Shown: positions 11,134-22,521, counted from the stretch's first letter. The stretch: 64,000 nt of DNA from Neurospora tetraspora (GCF_033439725.1 NW_026944391.1:1364001-1428000), one strand, 5' to 3'. A program made the numbers and translations. The notes: generated by a model from the letters alone, not told the origin.

Positions 11134-12450
11134 AATGGACAATATTAATAAAAAGTTATCCCAAAGCCTAGGCGAGGCTCCTATAAACCTTGCCTCGAGC
11201 TCTAGTTCCGAACCAGATAATAACCTAAAATATAATACTTTTAACTAACTTTAAGGGCCGGTATCTAACAGTAATACAACAAAGTCCTCTTCCACCTCGC
11301 CTATAAATAACCGTCCTCCTTTCATGTAAGAAAGCTAAACTTCAGAATTCGTCAATACGATAGTAATAATAGTAGACAATGAACTAGACTAGCGCAATTT
11401 AAGCGACGATAATTAGGACTACGAAGGAAATATTAATAATAATATAGGTATTGTTAATTAGGGCTGGGGTAACGTTTATTTTATTTATAAACTATATTAT
11501 AGCCGGTTAGCCAAAAGCGAACTTCAGTAAGAGAGACGCTACGCTAACCCTCGTATCCTTCTCTAGGAATAGGAAGATCGCATCTTCGCAGGCAATATCT
11601 TCTAGGATAATCTAGAAATAGCCGCGCTAGTTACTTCAGTTGCATCTTATAGGCCGCTAGAAGTTAATAGAGTCCCTTAGCTATCTATTTTTTGTAACGG
11701 CTCTATATTAAACTTAATGAGATAGTGGTAGAAAGACGGAAGCTATAGAATAGCCTTCTATAACCCGTTTTTTGGCACAAGTTCCTTCGTCTCTTAAGTA
11801 AATCCAGCGCGGTTTATCTTGAAACTATCTATTCAAAAGCACTAATAAGCGTTTAGTACCGAACCGTTGGAAGATAGTAGGTTCCAAAATAGCCTCGCCA
11901 AAGTAGATAATTTTACTATCCTCGAATACAGTATAGAGTCTTTATATATTCCCTATATAGAGTTAGCCGCAATTTCGCAATCCTTTAAAATATATATTAG
12001 GCTACGAGACGAATATTAACCGTAGTCTATAAAAATAAGTATCTTCTCTAACCTCTAAATAATAACGAAGAAAATCTCTTTCGCTAGTCCACCAACCCGC
12101 TAGTACGTACTATAGTCTAGCAATCTTATTACTTATACGACTGTAGCTATTCGCTTAAAATCCGCTGGCACCTTCGTTACTGCACTTTAGGCCCAACTCT
12201 GGCTAACGCGGCAGCGTCTTCGTGGAAGGCTTAGGGAAGAAACCGGTTCTACTAGGTAGACCTACCTACTAAAGACAAAGATAGGATCCTAGAGAAGCTA
12301 TACTAGTAGACTAACGATATTATCAACTAGGAACTAGAAGAGCAGCCGGAGGAGTAGTACCTAGGGTATTTCGGTTACTTTAAGAACGGAATCAAGAGGA
12401 AACGTCTTAGGAAATGCATATAAGGAAGAATAGCCTAAGCCTTGAGGAGT
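11134..12450 (+). pseudogene. RIP-decayed RNase H-like relic, copy F
   Basis: Reading through stops and at least one frameshift, the family blocks appear in the right order: ANPRILL...EDRIFAGNIF (motif before the core), IFCNGS at 11687-11704, GSYRIAFYNPF, IELAAISQSF near 11955, ISIFSNL near 12036-12055, LKIRWHLRYCTLGPTLANAA at 12154-12213, and DRILEKLY near 12285. Three catalytic aspartates have become asparagine (DGS to NGS, TDS to SNL, LAD to LAN), as G-to-A changes would produce. The ATG at 11134 could be the old start. Certainly inactive. Detection rests on alignment by eye to copies A and C. Confidence 0.7.
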
Positions 12451-12469
12451 AGAATCGTATCGCCCTTAA

Positions 12470-13490
12470 AAGGAAATTCTCCTTAGGGAAATGTTAGGGA
12501 CTTGACAGGGAACGTATAGGGTGAAGGAGACTCGGTGTAGAACTTAAACTAAGGGGGAAGGTGATTGATGAGGTGGAACGAAGCCAGAATACAAGCGTAT
12601 TCGACGGTCGAAGTGCACTTCATACGTAAGTGCTGACCGGATGTCCTTCCGTCCGTTATAGACACTCGACATGTGACAAGTGTAAACCAACGTGCACCAT
12701 GATTTCTGTCAGACGTGGGCGTGATAGGACTTGCCATCGCCTATAGGGCACTGTCGGATCTCGGATGGTGGTGTACCTAGGACAGGGAATAGTTACAGCC
12801 GGGACAATGTCAACTGATATGGACGTGCCGAGGGTGGTGAAGGATGTTATAGACAGGACCCGGAAGTTTATCTTAACGCAAGCGTGCATGAGGGTGCGGA
12901 ATCTGTCTCCAACTTTACAGGCAATCAGGCATCAATAGCAGCAAGTGTGAGGCAGCTACTATGTGTGAAAATGCGACGTGGTGAGGACCGCTCATGTCGA
13001 AACCGACAGAGCGCGGCCACCACAAATTTGCCTGTAGCCAGCTGTTATACATGAAGGAAAACCATGAAAAATTGGAAGCACCCCCTCATAGAAGGAAGGC
13101 GCTATCGCCTGCCAGGGCAGGAAGCTATCGATTGGCTGTGAAAGAAGGAAGTCACTCAGGTCAGTGACGGTCAGCAGAAGGAGGGTTGACTATGAGCGGA
13201 AAGGGCGATGAAGAGTGTGTAGAGTATGAATTCAGGGCCTCCCGAGACGTCCGGCTCGGTTCTTCTCCTCTCTACAATCCAGCACGTTTTCAGATTTTTT
13301 CATCCTCCAACATTTTCCCTCCAACCTTTTCCCTCTAACCTTTTCCCTGCCAAGTTGAGTGCGGCGGCGCCAAGACCGGGGTACGGGCATTATATTTGCC
13401 GGTAGGGAATTTTTGCCGATACCCTTCCACCTTCTCAACCTTTTCTTTCCGTCTCCCTTGTAGCCGTTCACCCATCGACTTTTCTACCCC
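12470..13490. other. GC-normal island inside the RIP block
   Basis: Base composition returns to about 50% GC here, while both sides are AT-rich. It holds no long frame. It may be an insertion younger than the RIP event (a solo LTR or other non-coding mobile piece) or a segment that was never repeated. I could not fix TIRs or a target-site duplication. Confidence 0.4.
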
Positions 13491-14093
13491 GCGTATAAAA
13501 ATAAGCTAGCCTTCGTCCAAAATCATTATACTTTTTAACGGCTAAATTACTACACTATATCGCTAAATATATTACCCTTCATTTCGAATATCTACGACTT
13601 TATCTCTTATCGTTCTTGGTTTCACTTTACCTTACTAAAATTCTCGGCTATTCTACTTAGCTATTCAACCAATACACAGTTAGTAATTAAATAGGGGAGA
13701 GAATAGGCGCGGGGCGGACGTAAATCTTGATCCTTCTTAGTAGGTAAATAAAGCGCAATGGCGGGCAACGCTCAAAACACTACGGCTTAATAATCCGTAG
13801 TTCTACCTTCTACACTTCTTATTACATTACTTCCTATTATAAACCTTCTCGGTCGTTATCAATCATTCTTATTCTTAAATTTTATTTCTCTAAACACGGA
13901 CATTATTCATTTGGTCTTAGTCACCGTACAAATACTCTAGGACAATAGTACTAAGCAAACGAATATAATAGCCGCGCACCTACCCTACAGCCCCAGCGAT
14001 CATTTACCTCCGTAAATCGATAGACGCTAACGATATTTCTCTTAATATTTAAGCTTCCCTTTTCCCTAAAACTCTTCATCTTCACCACGCCCG

Positions 14094-16230
14094 AATCTCA
14101 ATAGCAGGTACTAAGCAAGCAGCTCTATCGAGAAGCTCCTCACTGGAGGTCAGCTCTAATAAGCGGGCACAAATCGACCACGGCAACGAAGCGAAGGCGC
14201 AAAATAGGCAAGAAGAACAATTCGAAGACGTATAGGAAAAAGCGCCAAGAAAATACTATAAGAAAGGGAGAAATAACGAAGAATTGAGAATAAAGGAGGA
14301 GCTAAGTGTAGAAAAAGAGGCGGGCAAGGAGAAGGAACTAAGACTTCAAGCGATATACGTTATTAACTAATTGGAGCCCGGTATTACTACGTACAATAAT
14401 TACGATCTATCATCCGGTTTTTCACGAAAGGGGAATAATAAAAACCTTCTTCAAATTTACTTAAAGCTTCAAGAGGCGAGAAAGAAGGATAAAAGATTAA
14501 TACTTAAAGATAGGGTAGTTATTAACCGTTTAGAATCTACTATTCCAACCCCTAAGAGTTACAACTAATTAACTAACCCTTCTTCGAATCTTTATACCAA
14601 TAAGCGCGCCCGGTTGGAATTAATAGTTAAAATCGAAATAGAGGAGAACCTAATTCTTTATAACGAAACTAAGGCTACTACCACTATAATTGGCTCGGAC
14701 AATGTAGCGGATAACTTATTTAACAACCTTTACTCTCCCGACTAAATAGTTTAAGAAATTATTATAGTATCTATGGAATTGGAACCTATAGAGCTGGCCT
14801 TAGAAATGCCTTCATTTACTCCCGCCAATCTTAATACGGAGGTTTTAGAATTTACCGACTAAAACGCTATCGGCATAGTAAATTCCAATATTAAAAATAC
14901 TAATACCTAATAGTTTCCGGTCCTAAGGGTAAGGTCGCCGAGGTCTCTTACACTTTCCTTAGACTCGAAAATTACCTTTTAGAAAGACGAAAAGCGTTTA
15001 TTTACAGGGTCTATAACGATTGAAAATAAGGCAACTACTATTTATACTATATATATAGCGTCCTAAACCTCTTTATTCGTAAATAGCGTACCGTAATTGA
15101 AAATCTTTAGGGATAGATTAATTAAGGATAGAAGGTCGAATTTAAGGCCGGAATAAACTTAGAAACTTAGAAGTTATAGGGTTACTTTTAAAAATCTATT
15201 CGATAATACAGTTCATTTTATCTCTCGAAACAAAAACCCTGCTCGATTCCTCGCGCATCCGAGCGTTAGGGTATACTAATAGGATATTGATAATAACTAT
15301 ATTTTCGAAGAGGAAGGGGAAATCTACAATAGCCTTTCTTAAATAGTAGATTTTACTATCCTATATTTTAGGGTTAAGAAAGCCTTTTTTATTACCCAAA
15401 TCGAACTTACCGTAATTTCCCAAGGTCTCGAAACAGCGATCTGATTAAATTACGAACATTAACTACCAACGTCGGTCGTAACCATTTTCTCTGATTTAAA
15501 AAGCATTCTACCTAGGATCAATCGAAGCGTTATTGCTTATCTAAAAGGTATAAAGTTAACGCTCTGGAACAAGCTTTCTAACCCCCTGGTCCAAACTATA
15601 ATTTAGTAATCGTATTATTTGCAAGACCGTAGGTACTAAGTAGAACTTACTTAGAATTCTCGATACAATGCTCTCGGTCCTTCTATTACCGATACTACAA
15701 CTAGCGCATAGAAAGAGTAGCCGGAATTAAAAGAGATTAAATGGTCGCAACGCTATCTTCCCCTTTGTCATGGGGCTAGTGCCCGTGGCTGAAATGCCTG
15801 GCAATCTTGCCAGGCGAGTGCTCCACTCTCGCGGCAGGCAACATTGGCCTGTGCGTGCGCACGTCCCCTCTTTAGGACAGCCGGCCAGACTGCCCAGAGG
15901 GCGTCCCTTTCTCCCCTTCTCTCTTCGTAGAACCTTATCGATTCTTTTGGCCAGCATCTGTGTCAACTATGCTGTACCCCTTACACCCTTGACGTTAAGG
16001 AGGGTATTATAAATAAATTGAACGAAACTACTAACGAGCTGATCCGAGGATACGAAGTATAAACGGTAGTATATTTGATAAAGTAGATTAACAGACCCTA
16101 CAATTTGTTCTCCGCCGAGGGTAACTAGTAGAAGAAGAGTTCGACGAGAAACGGGCAGAAAGAATAGTTAAAAAGTATATATAAGAGTAAAAAGATATTA
16201 AGCAGCCCAATTTATAGTTTTTACGAATAA
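14094..16230 (+). pseudogene. RIP-decayed RNase H-like relic, copy G
   Basis: Reading through stops, this matches copy C over nearly its whole core: SKITF*KDEKRLFTGSI near 14.97 kb, VNSVP*LKIF near 15.08 kb, SYRVTFKNLFDN near 15.17 kb, IELTVISQGLETAI near 15.41 kb, VTIFSDLKSILPRI near 15.48 kb, NPLVQTIIQ*SYYLQDRRYQ near 15.58 kb and LGPSITD near 15.68 kb. After a 211-bp insertion come VKEGIINKL near 15.99 kb and RRRVRRETGRKN near 16.14 kb, equivalent to the basic tail of copy C. Stops sit where relatives have Trp or Gln, as expected from RIP. The N-terminal part (14.1-14.9 kb) is less certain. Confidence 0.7.
15766..15976. mobile_element. Short GC-rich insertion in relic G
   Basis: About 211 bp of normal base composition splits copy G between the LP and KEGI blocks. 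CCCCTT occurs on both edges (15760-15765 and 15977-15982) and may be a 6-bp target-site duplication. It has no coding capacity. It contains no RIP-like bias, so it probably arrived after the host gene was mutated. The element class is unknown. Confidence 0.45.
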
Positions 16231-16592
16231 TACAGTTACTTCTTATAATAGCGATTTATAGAATAATTATTATCTACATTACCATTACAACCATGTATAC
16301 CACTTTGACTGCCAAACTGCCAAGTCCAGTTACTTGTACCCTTTTCCACGGGAGCACGAGCCGCATAGTGTAATAGTCTTTCAGCGCCGTAATACATTCA
16401 GACCATTGCAGGGGTAGTGCATAAGGTAGTGCATGGGGTAGTATATGAAGTAACTTAGAATTAAGAACAAAGAAAGTATCCATAGCTAAAGAAGGAATTA
16501 ATTAAGAAGACAGTAAATAGTACTAAATATAGGAAAGTAAGGTAGCCTATAGTAGCAAAAGCAAAAAAAAAAAAAAAAAAAAAGGAAATGTG

Positions 16593-16697
16593 TGGCCCGT
16601 ACCGGATTCGAACCGGTAACTTCCACTCTACCACAATACCGCGTTCAGCACGACAATGCGTCAGGATAGGTAGTATTAACCGTTACATCAACGGACC
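16593..16697 (-). ncRNA. tRNA-like Pol III gene, copy 3
   Basis: Minus-strand unit with acceptor arms GGTCCGT and ACGGGCC, a perfect T-arm ACCGG-TTCGAAT-CCGGT, an A-box-like TGATGTAACGG and an A-run of about 21 on the plus strand (16563-16583) acting as T-run terminator. GGGTATGTAAG lies about 36 nt upstream. CTACC and GGTAG could form an anticodon stem around a loop of more than 30 nt, which would leave an intron or an insert. A partial anticodon cannot be assigned. Confidence 0.6.
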
Positions 16698-17218
16698 ACG
16701 GGAAGATGCGTAGGAAAGGAACCTTACATACCCTAGACCCAGTGCATGGGCCGGTCGGAGTTGGGATGAGGAGGGGCACGGTGGAAGCGGCCGACTAGGC
16801 GACCAGAAGGGTAGCAGCCCGGCAAAGGAGGGCAGGCAAGAGCGGCAGGCAGGAGCGGCAGGCACCGCTGGACTAGCCTTCAATTCATTACAACGACTCA
16901 ATAAGAGAAATGATTGTCCACATTACAGTTAAATAACTATATCGCAACTCATATATCAAAGAAACCAACGAGCTGATTAGGGACGTGTAAACTGGCTATC
17001 TTAGTACCTACACTTATATAACCGTGGAGCCGGAGGTCGAGTGGAATCTTGGGTGCAGTGGTATATCTTGGTACCTCAAACCGAACGACGCTCCGACGGA
17101 ACTGATACGAAGACACGAAACATAAACATTGGTGGATTTGATGAAGAGCTTGACTGAATTCCCGCATAGATATCCTGAACTTGTGGTAGAAAAAGCATAA
17201 AGGAAAAAAAAAAAAGTG

Positions 17219-17324
17219 TGACCCGTACCAGATTCGAACCGGTAACTTCTAAGCTGGACAGTAGGCCGCTGCGCAGAACGACGAAGCATCAGCCAAGTAG
17301 TTTTGACCGTTACACCAACGGACC
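17219..17324 (-). ncRNA. tRNA-like Pol III gene, copy 2
   Basis: Close relative of the unit at 16593-16697. Acceptor arms GGTCCGT and ACGGGTC pair, the T-arm reads ACCGG-TTCGAAT-CTGGT, A-box TGGTGTAACGG is present, and a T-run (plus-strand A-run before 17215) terminates it. GGGTATATGA lies about 36 nt upstream. The central insert differs in sequence from copy 3, while the arms and both flanks are conserved. Confidence 0.6.
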
Positions 17325-17549
17325 ACGGGAAGATGCGCATGAAAGGGACCTCATATACCCTTGGACCCATGCCCTTGGCCCGTGGGAGTTGGGATGAGGG
17401 AAGGGCAGGCAGGAGCGGCAGACACCGCTGGGATTTGTTTAATTTCCAACGACCAACTGAATAAAATGGCCGTTTGTCTATATTTGAGTAAAGGACGTTA
17501 TAACGTATAACCTGCTGGTTATAAATATATCGCAAGTTCCATGTCTGTA

Positions 17550-19200
17550 AGGCGTGCAATTAAGGCGTTGGGGCATTGAGGGGGGTGTTTTACGGAGGTT
17601 GACACTGGTGCAGTGCGGGGCAAGCAAGGGGTGTGTAGGTTCTAAGTGATAAGATAAGGGGTGCACCCTTTATCGATAGTAAATATGTTGGTGCTGTGAT
17701 TGGTCAGCTGTCGGTTATCGACGTCTCTTATCTGCATGTGCTGGGTCATGTGAGACTTACTAGGCTCCATTTTGAACGTCATTCCATTTTACGTCGTCTG
17801 TTTCCTCCTGGAAACAACTTCAAGAGACAACATCGAGGTTGCGCATCATCACCCTACAATCGCAAAAATCCCCGCTTCGAGCTGGAAGAACAGACATCAG
17901 TTCTCGACATGCTGAGCCCCCCGTCCTTTCTATCTTCACTGCCTCTTGTCTCTCCACCATCTGGTGACCGATTTCTTCGTGGACTTAATCTTCCACCTAC
18001 GGTGACCTCCCGCTCTTGCTTTGCGACTGGACAACACCAATGAAGCGCGCGATCTTTTCCCGTCGGAGTCCCGGAGCTGCACCACTACCAAACGGCAAGG
18101 CTTCGACTACCACCCCTCAGTTCATCAACAGCTGGGACAGCCTGAACTGAGCTCACAGCCACATTCTCAGGCATTGCGATAGTCAAGTTGCACCCTCTCG
18201 AATCTGTCACTATGTTCAGTGGCAAGAGATAACAAACTGAGCAGTCTTCGAATCAGACCTTGAAGCTTGAGAGCTCCAGCTACTCGTGCCTCACTCCCAC
18301 TTTTTTGGATCTCGCCAGACTCGCACCAACAGGCACGGGTACCACCATGGGCCGGCCGTGAAGCCGCGATTGTGCCTATTGGTCGCTTGAGTTTCGAGCG
18401 CACTCTAATTTGCAGATAATCAACAGCTAGCGCTGTCTTTGACATCCAGAACACGGGCTGCTCAAGCCACAAATACGGCCTGCTTCGTTCACACCCACTT
18501 GTTCGCAGACAAGCTCAAAAGACATATTTTGAGGGCAGTAAAGCAGATGGAGGGACACACACCCGCCCTATCGGTCGACGGTCTGCCTTGGATGGCGATA
18601 CTTCTCGTCCATGCCAGAGGATAGCCAGACTGAAACACGGTCGTTACTATGGTGCCCATTGCAATTTTCCCTTTGTACTGAGCGCCTTGCTCTCCGCATC
18701 CCCATGCCTTCTCTCCTCGTTCGCAAACTCGATCTCGCACCTCGCCATTCTTTTCCCTTCCGTCCGTTCTTTCTTATACAATCCGTTTCCTTCTTGTGGC
18801 CGGTCAGATGAGCTGTGATTTCATCCGAACTAGCTGCCCTATCTAGTCCCAGTTTCTGCCTGCCGTATGCCCTTATTTTCTCCCAAATCTCTGCCTGCAG
18901 TTCTACGCGACTCTTGTTTAACTCACGGGGCACGTGTCACGTCCTTTCTTCTTCTTCTCTTTCTTCTCACCACACCAACCATTCGACCCATTGCTTCACT
19001 CGCAAAAGTTACCTGAAAACCACAAAACATTCTCCAGCACAACGTGTTACGCGTCTGCTCGTGGGTCTCAGCGTACACTATACAACAACAGTAGCGTCTT
19101 CGACAACAGGGCTTCTTGATCTGACCATCGGCGTTCTTGTAAGTACAAGTGGCGTCAGTTTAGGAGTTTATCTTCAACTTAAACACCTTTAGCCCCGGCT
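17550..19200. other. Gene-poor stretch upstream of copy D
   Basis: No supported gene. Short frames overlap on both strands. A minus-strand frame at 18568-18933 reads a hydrophilic helical stretch but matches nothing I know. Confidence 0.4.
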
Positions 19201-19204
19201 ACTA

Positions 19205-20325
19205 CCACTTGTCAGCCATGCAAGGTCTCCGCGCTCTCCTACGCCTCTGAACAACGAGCGCATTGCCCTGTGGAAACAGGAGACACGACACTTCCCCGGC
19301 ACAATGACCATGGATACCCCCGACCAGGCCAAAATCAGAGCCGAAAGGGCGTGTACCTCTCCTCTCTGGGTCAATGGCGTGCCGCAGATCATCATCTTCT
19401 GTGATAGATCACGCAAGTGTGAGAGAAATCGGGAGTCCGAAGCCACCAGCGGCGACTAAGGGGTTGTACTTCGCAATCCCTGGGCCAACAACGTCGACAA
19501 CGTGGACAACCAGGAGAGAGCAGCTGCCGGTTCCGCTGCCGCTCCCATGCCCTTTGGCTTCACATCGCAGTCGGGCTTCGGTGTCCGGTCGTGGAGCTAC
19601 AAGAAAGTTTACTCCGCCGCTCACGTTGAATCCGGCGCCCTCGCACAATCTCTTGATGTCGCCCTTCAGCTCGTGGAGCACCATCGTCCTGAACCAGCCA
19701 TAATCGAGCTATTTACCGACTCACAGGAGTGCTGGCACCGTATCGACCGCGGACTGCACCACAAGGCTTGGCGGTTTTCGGTCAAACATATCTCGCCAAT
19801 TATGCGGGCAATCGTTTGGATGTCTTACCATCTGAAAGAGTTGGGTGGTGAACTGAAAGTCCATTGGAATCCCCGGAGGTGCGCAATTGGCCCTGAGCTG
19901 GCCGATGATGCTGCAGGCAGGCAGTCCAAGATTGGCGATGACATATTGGACTGGGTAGGCGCTACAAGGACGATCATCAGCAGGCTATTAACAGACGCAA
20001 ATCCCCGCGTGTGGGTGGCAGTGGCGGCGACAGCCAAGAGACCAATTACGCCAGCCAAACCAGCTCACAAGCCAAGCGTCGCAAGACGAAAAAGGTCTCC
20101 TTCAAATCGAAGAACGTCATTAGAGATTCAGAGGAACCGACCAACGATGAAAACGACAATGAGGAGGACGATTAGAGGAGGAGCTGGAGTTCAATCAGCG
20201 AAATCTCCCATTGCATGAGAGGGATAGAATCCTTCTTATGTTGAATGAGGAGATCGGGGCGGTTGTACGAGAGCGGGAGATGCCACCTCTGCCTCTTCCG
20301 GATTGGTTCGGTCCTTGGTGAGTGT
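19205..20325 (+). pseudogene. Truncated RNase H-like gene, copy D
   Basis: Matches copy A from RSPRSPTP through the RNase H core to the conserved end FNQRNLPLHERDRIL...GAVVRERE. Defects: the first catalytic motif reads FCDRS instead of FCDGS; TAA at 19457-19459 replaces the Tyr codon of the GGYGVV motif; the tail after DDAAG needs at least two frame changes to keep the family sequence. The N-terminal NLS-SIM half is missing, and unrelated sequence lies in its place. E, D and D of the remaining active site are kept (HVESGAL, FTDS, LADD). A GTG at 19502 opens a 238-codon frame over the remaining core, but I see no evidence that it is used. Confidence 0.75.
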
Positions 20326-20354
20326 TGGGTTGTTTGTGTTATTGGTGTAAAGAT

Positions 20355-20980
20355 GAGAAAACCGGGGCGCACCCATACCTTTCCTCCATGCACCCATATA
20401 TCCATCAATGCCAGCTGACATGTAAAAACCGTTGTTTTGTATGGTAAAATCGCGTTTTCTCGTGTCTTCTGGCATCCCTGCTAAAATCGCCAAGTTCATT
20501 GGGATCGCCACAGTCGTGATACTTTCGTGGTGTTGAGTGCAAGTCCGCCCGTGCAACTCTAGCTGTGTAGTGCAAATCTATCTCTTGTTTACCTTATTTA
20601 CTTGGTGGTATCTATCCTTGTTGTTCTACTCCTCCTCGTCGTCGCTAATCACAATGGAGTTCTTCTGACCTCCCTCCCTCTCCGTCTATATTACCTAGGG
20701 ATTACGGTCATTCTTGTCGTCATTGCAGGGTGGTGTTGGGTCGTGGAGATGTGACGTGCAACATGCCTCGAAATTGCTAAGTTCAAAAAGGGGTGCAAGA
20801 CTGGCCAAAAATTTTACGAAATGATGTGCAATGTTTCGATCATTGAAATGTGGTATTTTCACGGCTAAAAGTGGACTTTTGAATGTCGGGTGTCATCGAC
20901 TGTCATAGGGTGCCAAGGACCCTAACCCTCTGGGACTATGGGTGCATGGAGGAAAGGGATGGGTGCGCCCAGGTTTTCTC
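20355..20980. mobile_element. hAT-type MITE, copy M1
   Basis: A 626-bp element with TIRs: the left end GAGAAAACCGGGGCGCACCC and the complement of the right end GAGAAAACCTGGGCGCACCC differ at one base. It is flanked by a perfect 8-bp target-site duplication GTAAAGAT (20347-20354, 20981-20988), the size produced by hAT transposases. There is no coding capacity. It landed just past the end of copy D. Internal stretches such as CAAAAAGGGGTGCAA and TTTTACGAAATG recur in copies M2 and M3. Confidence 0.85.
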
Positions 20981-20989
20981 GTAAAGATC

Positions 20990-22426
20990 ACTTGTTGAAA
21001 TACTCACTGGCATGGAAAGCATAGAGTTTGTGGGGTTTTGTCTTGTTGTTGAGCGTGGAGTACGGATTGTTTCGGAACATAGCATCGGTGTTGGGCTGTT
21101 GGCTTTGAGGGCAACATATGTCTTGATAATGTGTAAGAGTTATTTGCTTAATCTTCGTTTGCAGACCGCATCTGCATCATTGTCAGTGTCGATGAAAGAG
21201 GAATGGGATGTTGCATGACCGAAAGGTTGATGCTGATGACTTGGGCCAGGGAATAAGAGGAAAGATATCTCGATTTGGGAATCATTGGTGACTGACGCAC
21301 TCACGACAGCGCCCCACTTGATGCTTCCCAAGTGTTTGACAGGTTTATCAGAATATAACCATGGCTTCTTCCTCCAAAACGAGTCCTTACCGTGCCACCC
21401 TTCACGCAGATATAACTATCACATCCCTACGCGAGTCCCCGACGACATGGAGACAAACAGTCAGCTCCTCACCCCTTGGACAGCACTTCTTGCCGAAAAG
21501 CAACCTCCCAAGTCACAACTTGTTGACATCCAATCCGAAATCACCAAAATGCGTCTCCCAATTTCATCCCTCCATACCTCCCTCCCCTTCCTCCTCCTCA
21601 TATTCCTTGGATCCAGCCAGCGCTGGAGATAACTCAATTCAACTCAACTCGAGGGTTCGAGTTAGTTGAGTGGGTCAACTCAAAATCCCGAATTTGACCC
21701 CATCGATACCTGTATGAACCCCTTCTCCACACCCGCCAACACAACCTACAACAACATAACCATACTAAACCGTCCTCATTGGCGCAACTTCGCGCACAAC
21801 AACCACACAAGCGACGGTTCCACCACCATTAACGCTCCCGGCACCGGTTTACTCGCTATGTTTGTCACGTTTATGTTGGCGATAATGGTGGGAATTTCGA
21901 TCGCTTCGGCGGGAGCGTTGGTTATGTTGGTGGTGGAGGTGGTGGTTAATGTTGTGGGGACTGTGTTTTTCCTTTTGAGTAGTTGGTGGATGGGGGTAGG
22001 TGAAGTGGAGGGGGAGTAGGTAGTCGGAAGTGAAAGGAAGTAAGGAAGTAGACTGAGGGTTGAGGGTGGTGAGGCGAGAGGGGGAAAAATGACGAAGACA
22101 AACTGTATGATCATCATACAATGTTATACTGGCTGCGAAATATCCACAAGTGTACCTCTAGATATGATATGGCTGGTGTGCACTATGACTAAGTTCGCCG
22201 ACGAAGTTCTTTTTGTCAACAAAATTCGGAAGGGTACACTATGTAGGATGTAGGCAATGCCACAGAACACTGTGGCGGCAGGAGGGGAAAAGGGCAGTCG
22301 ATGGAAACAGCGGCAACATAGTGGCGATGGCCAGAGGCGAAGCATGAAATAAAACATGGTAGCCTGCACCAAGCCCTCCACCCTCCTGGGGGGTATATAG
22401 CCCAGGTTATTGACCGTCTTTTCCGT
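20990..22426. other. Intergenic with one palindrome
   Basis: No supported gene. A near-palindrome around 21634-21670 (CAACTCAACTCGAG, then TTCGAGTTAGTTGAG) could form a short hairpin. GGGTATATAG at 22391-22400 is the upstream TATA of the next tRNA-like unit. Confidence 0.45.
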
Positions 22427-22521
22427 GGCCCGCTAGTGCAGCCGGGAGTAATGCGAGAGAGCTCTTCGTGAGATGTTACCAAGTAAACTGGAAGCTGCCG
22501 GTTCAAGTCCGGCGCGGGTCA
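22427..22521 (+). ncRNA. tRNA-like Pol III gene, copy 4
   Basis: Acceptor arms GGCCCGC and GCGGGTC pair, the T-arm GCCGG-TTCAAGT-CCGGC is perfect and joins the acceptor directly, and an A-box-like TAGTGCAGCCGG starts at position 8. A T7 terminator follows at 22523. The TATA spacing equals that of the other copies. The central part is divergent and gives no clear anticodon arm. Confidence 0.6.

Larger units (their letters stand above)
9490..16590. repeat. AT-rich RIP-mutated block
   Basis: A 7-kb stretch rich in A+T and TpA, with stop codons in all frames and almost no open frames longer than 60 codons. This is the usual appearance of sequence hit by repeat-induced point mutation in ascomycetes. 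Two relics of the RNase H-like family can be read through the stops (11.13-12.45 and 14.09-16.23 kb). Two islands of normal base composition interrupt it (about 12.47-13.49 kb and 15.77-15.98 kb). The remainder, 9.5-11.1 kb and 13.5-14.1 kb, shows nothing I can identify. Confidence 0.75.
16593..17545. repeat. Direct duplication carrying tRNA-like copies 2 and 3
   Basis: The tRNA-like unit and about 250 bp of its upstream flank occur twice in the same orientation (16593-16960 and 17219-17545). Shared landmarks beyond the RNA include CCACGGGAAGATGCG, GAGTTGGGATGAGG, runs of GCAGGAGCGGCAG and CTATATCGCAA / TATATCGCAAG. The copies have diverged by small indels. Confidence 0.6.

Noticed and set aside
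14094-14920. gag-like region of an LTR retrotransposon
   Set aside because: Lys/Glu-rich stretches look gag-like, but the sequence runs on into the RNase H family blocks and I see no LTRs, reverse transcriptase or integrase motifs.
18568-18933. 121-codon minus-strand frame beginning with a helical stretch
   Set aside because: The opening looks protein-like, but the rest is Arg-rich without pattern, and the region is pyrimidine-rich on the other strand. No homologue recognised.
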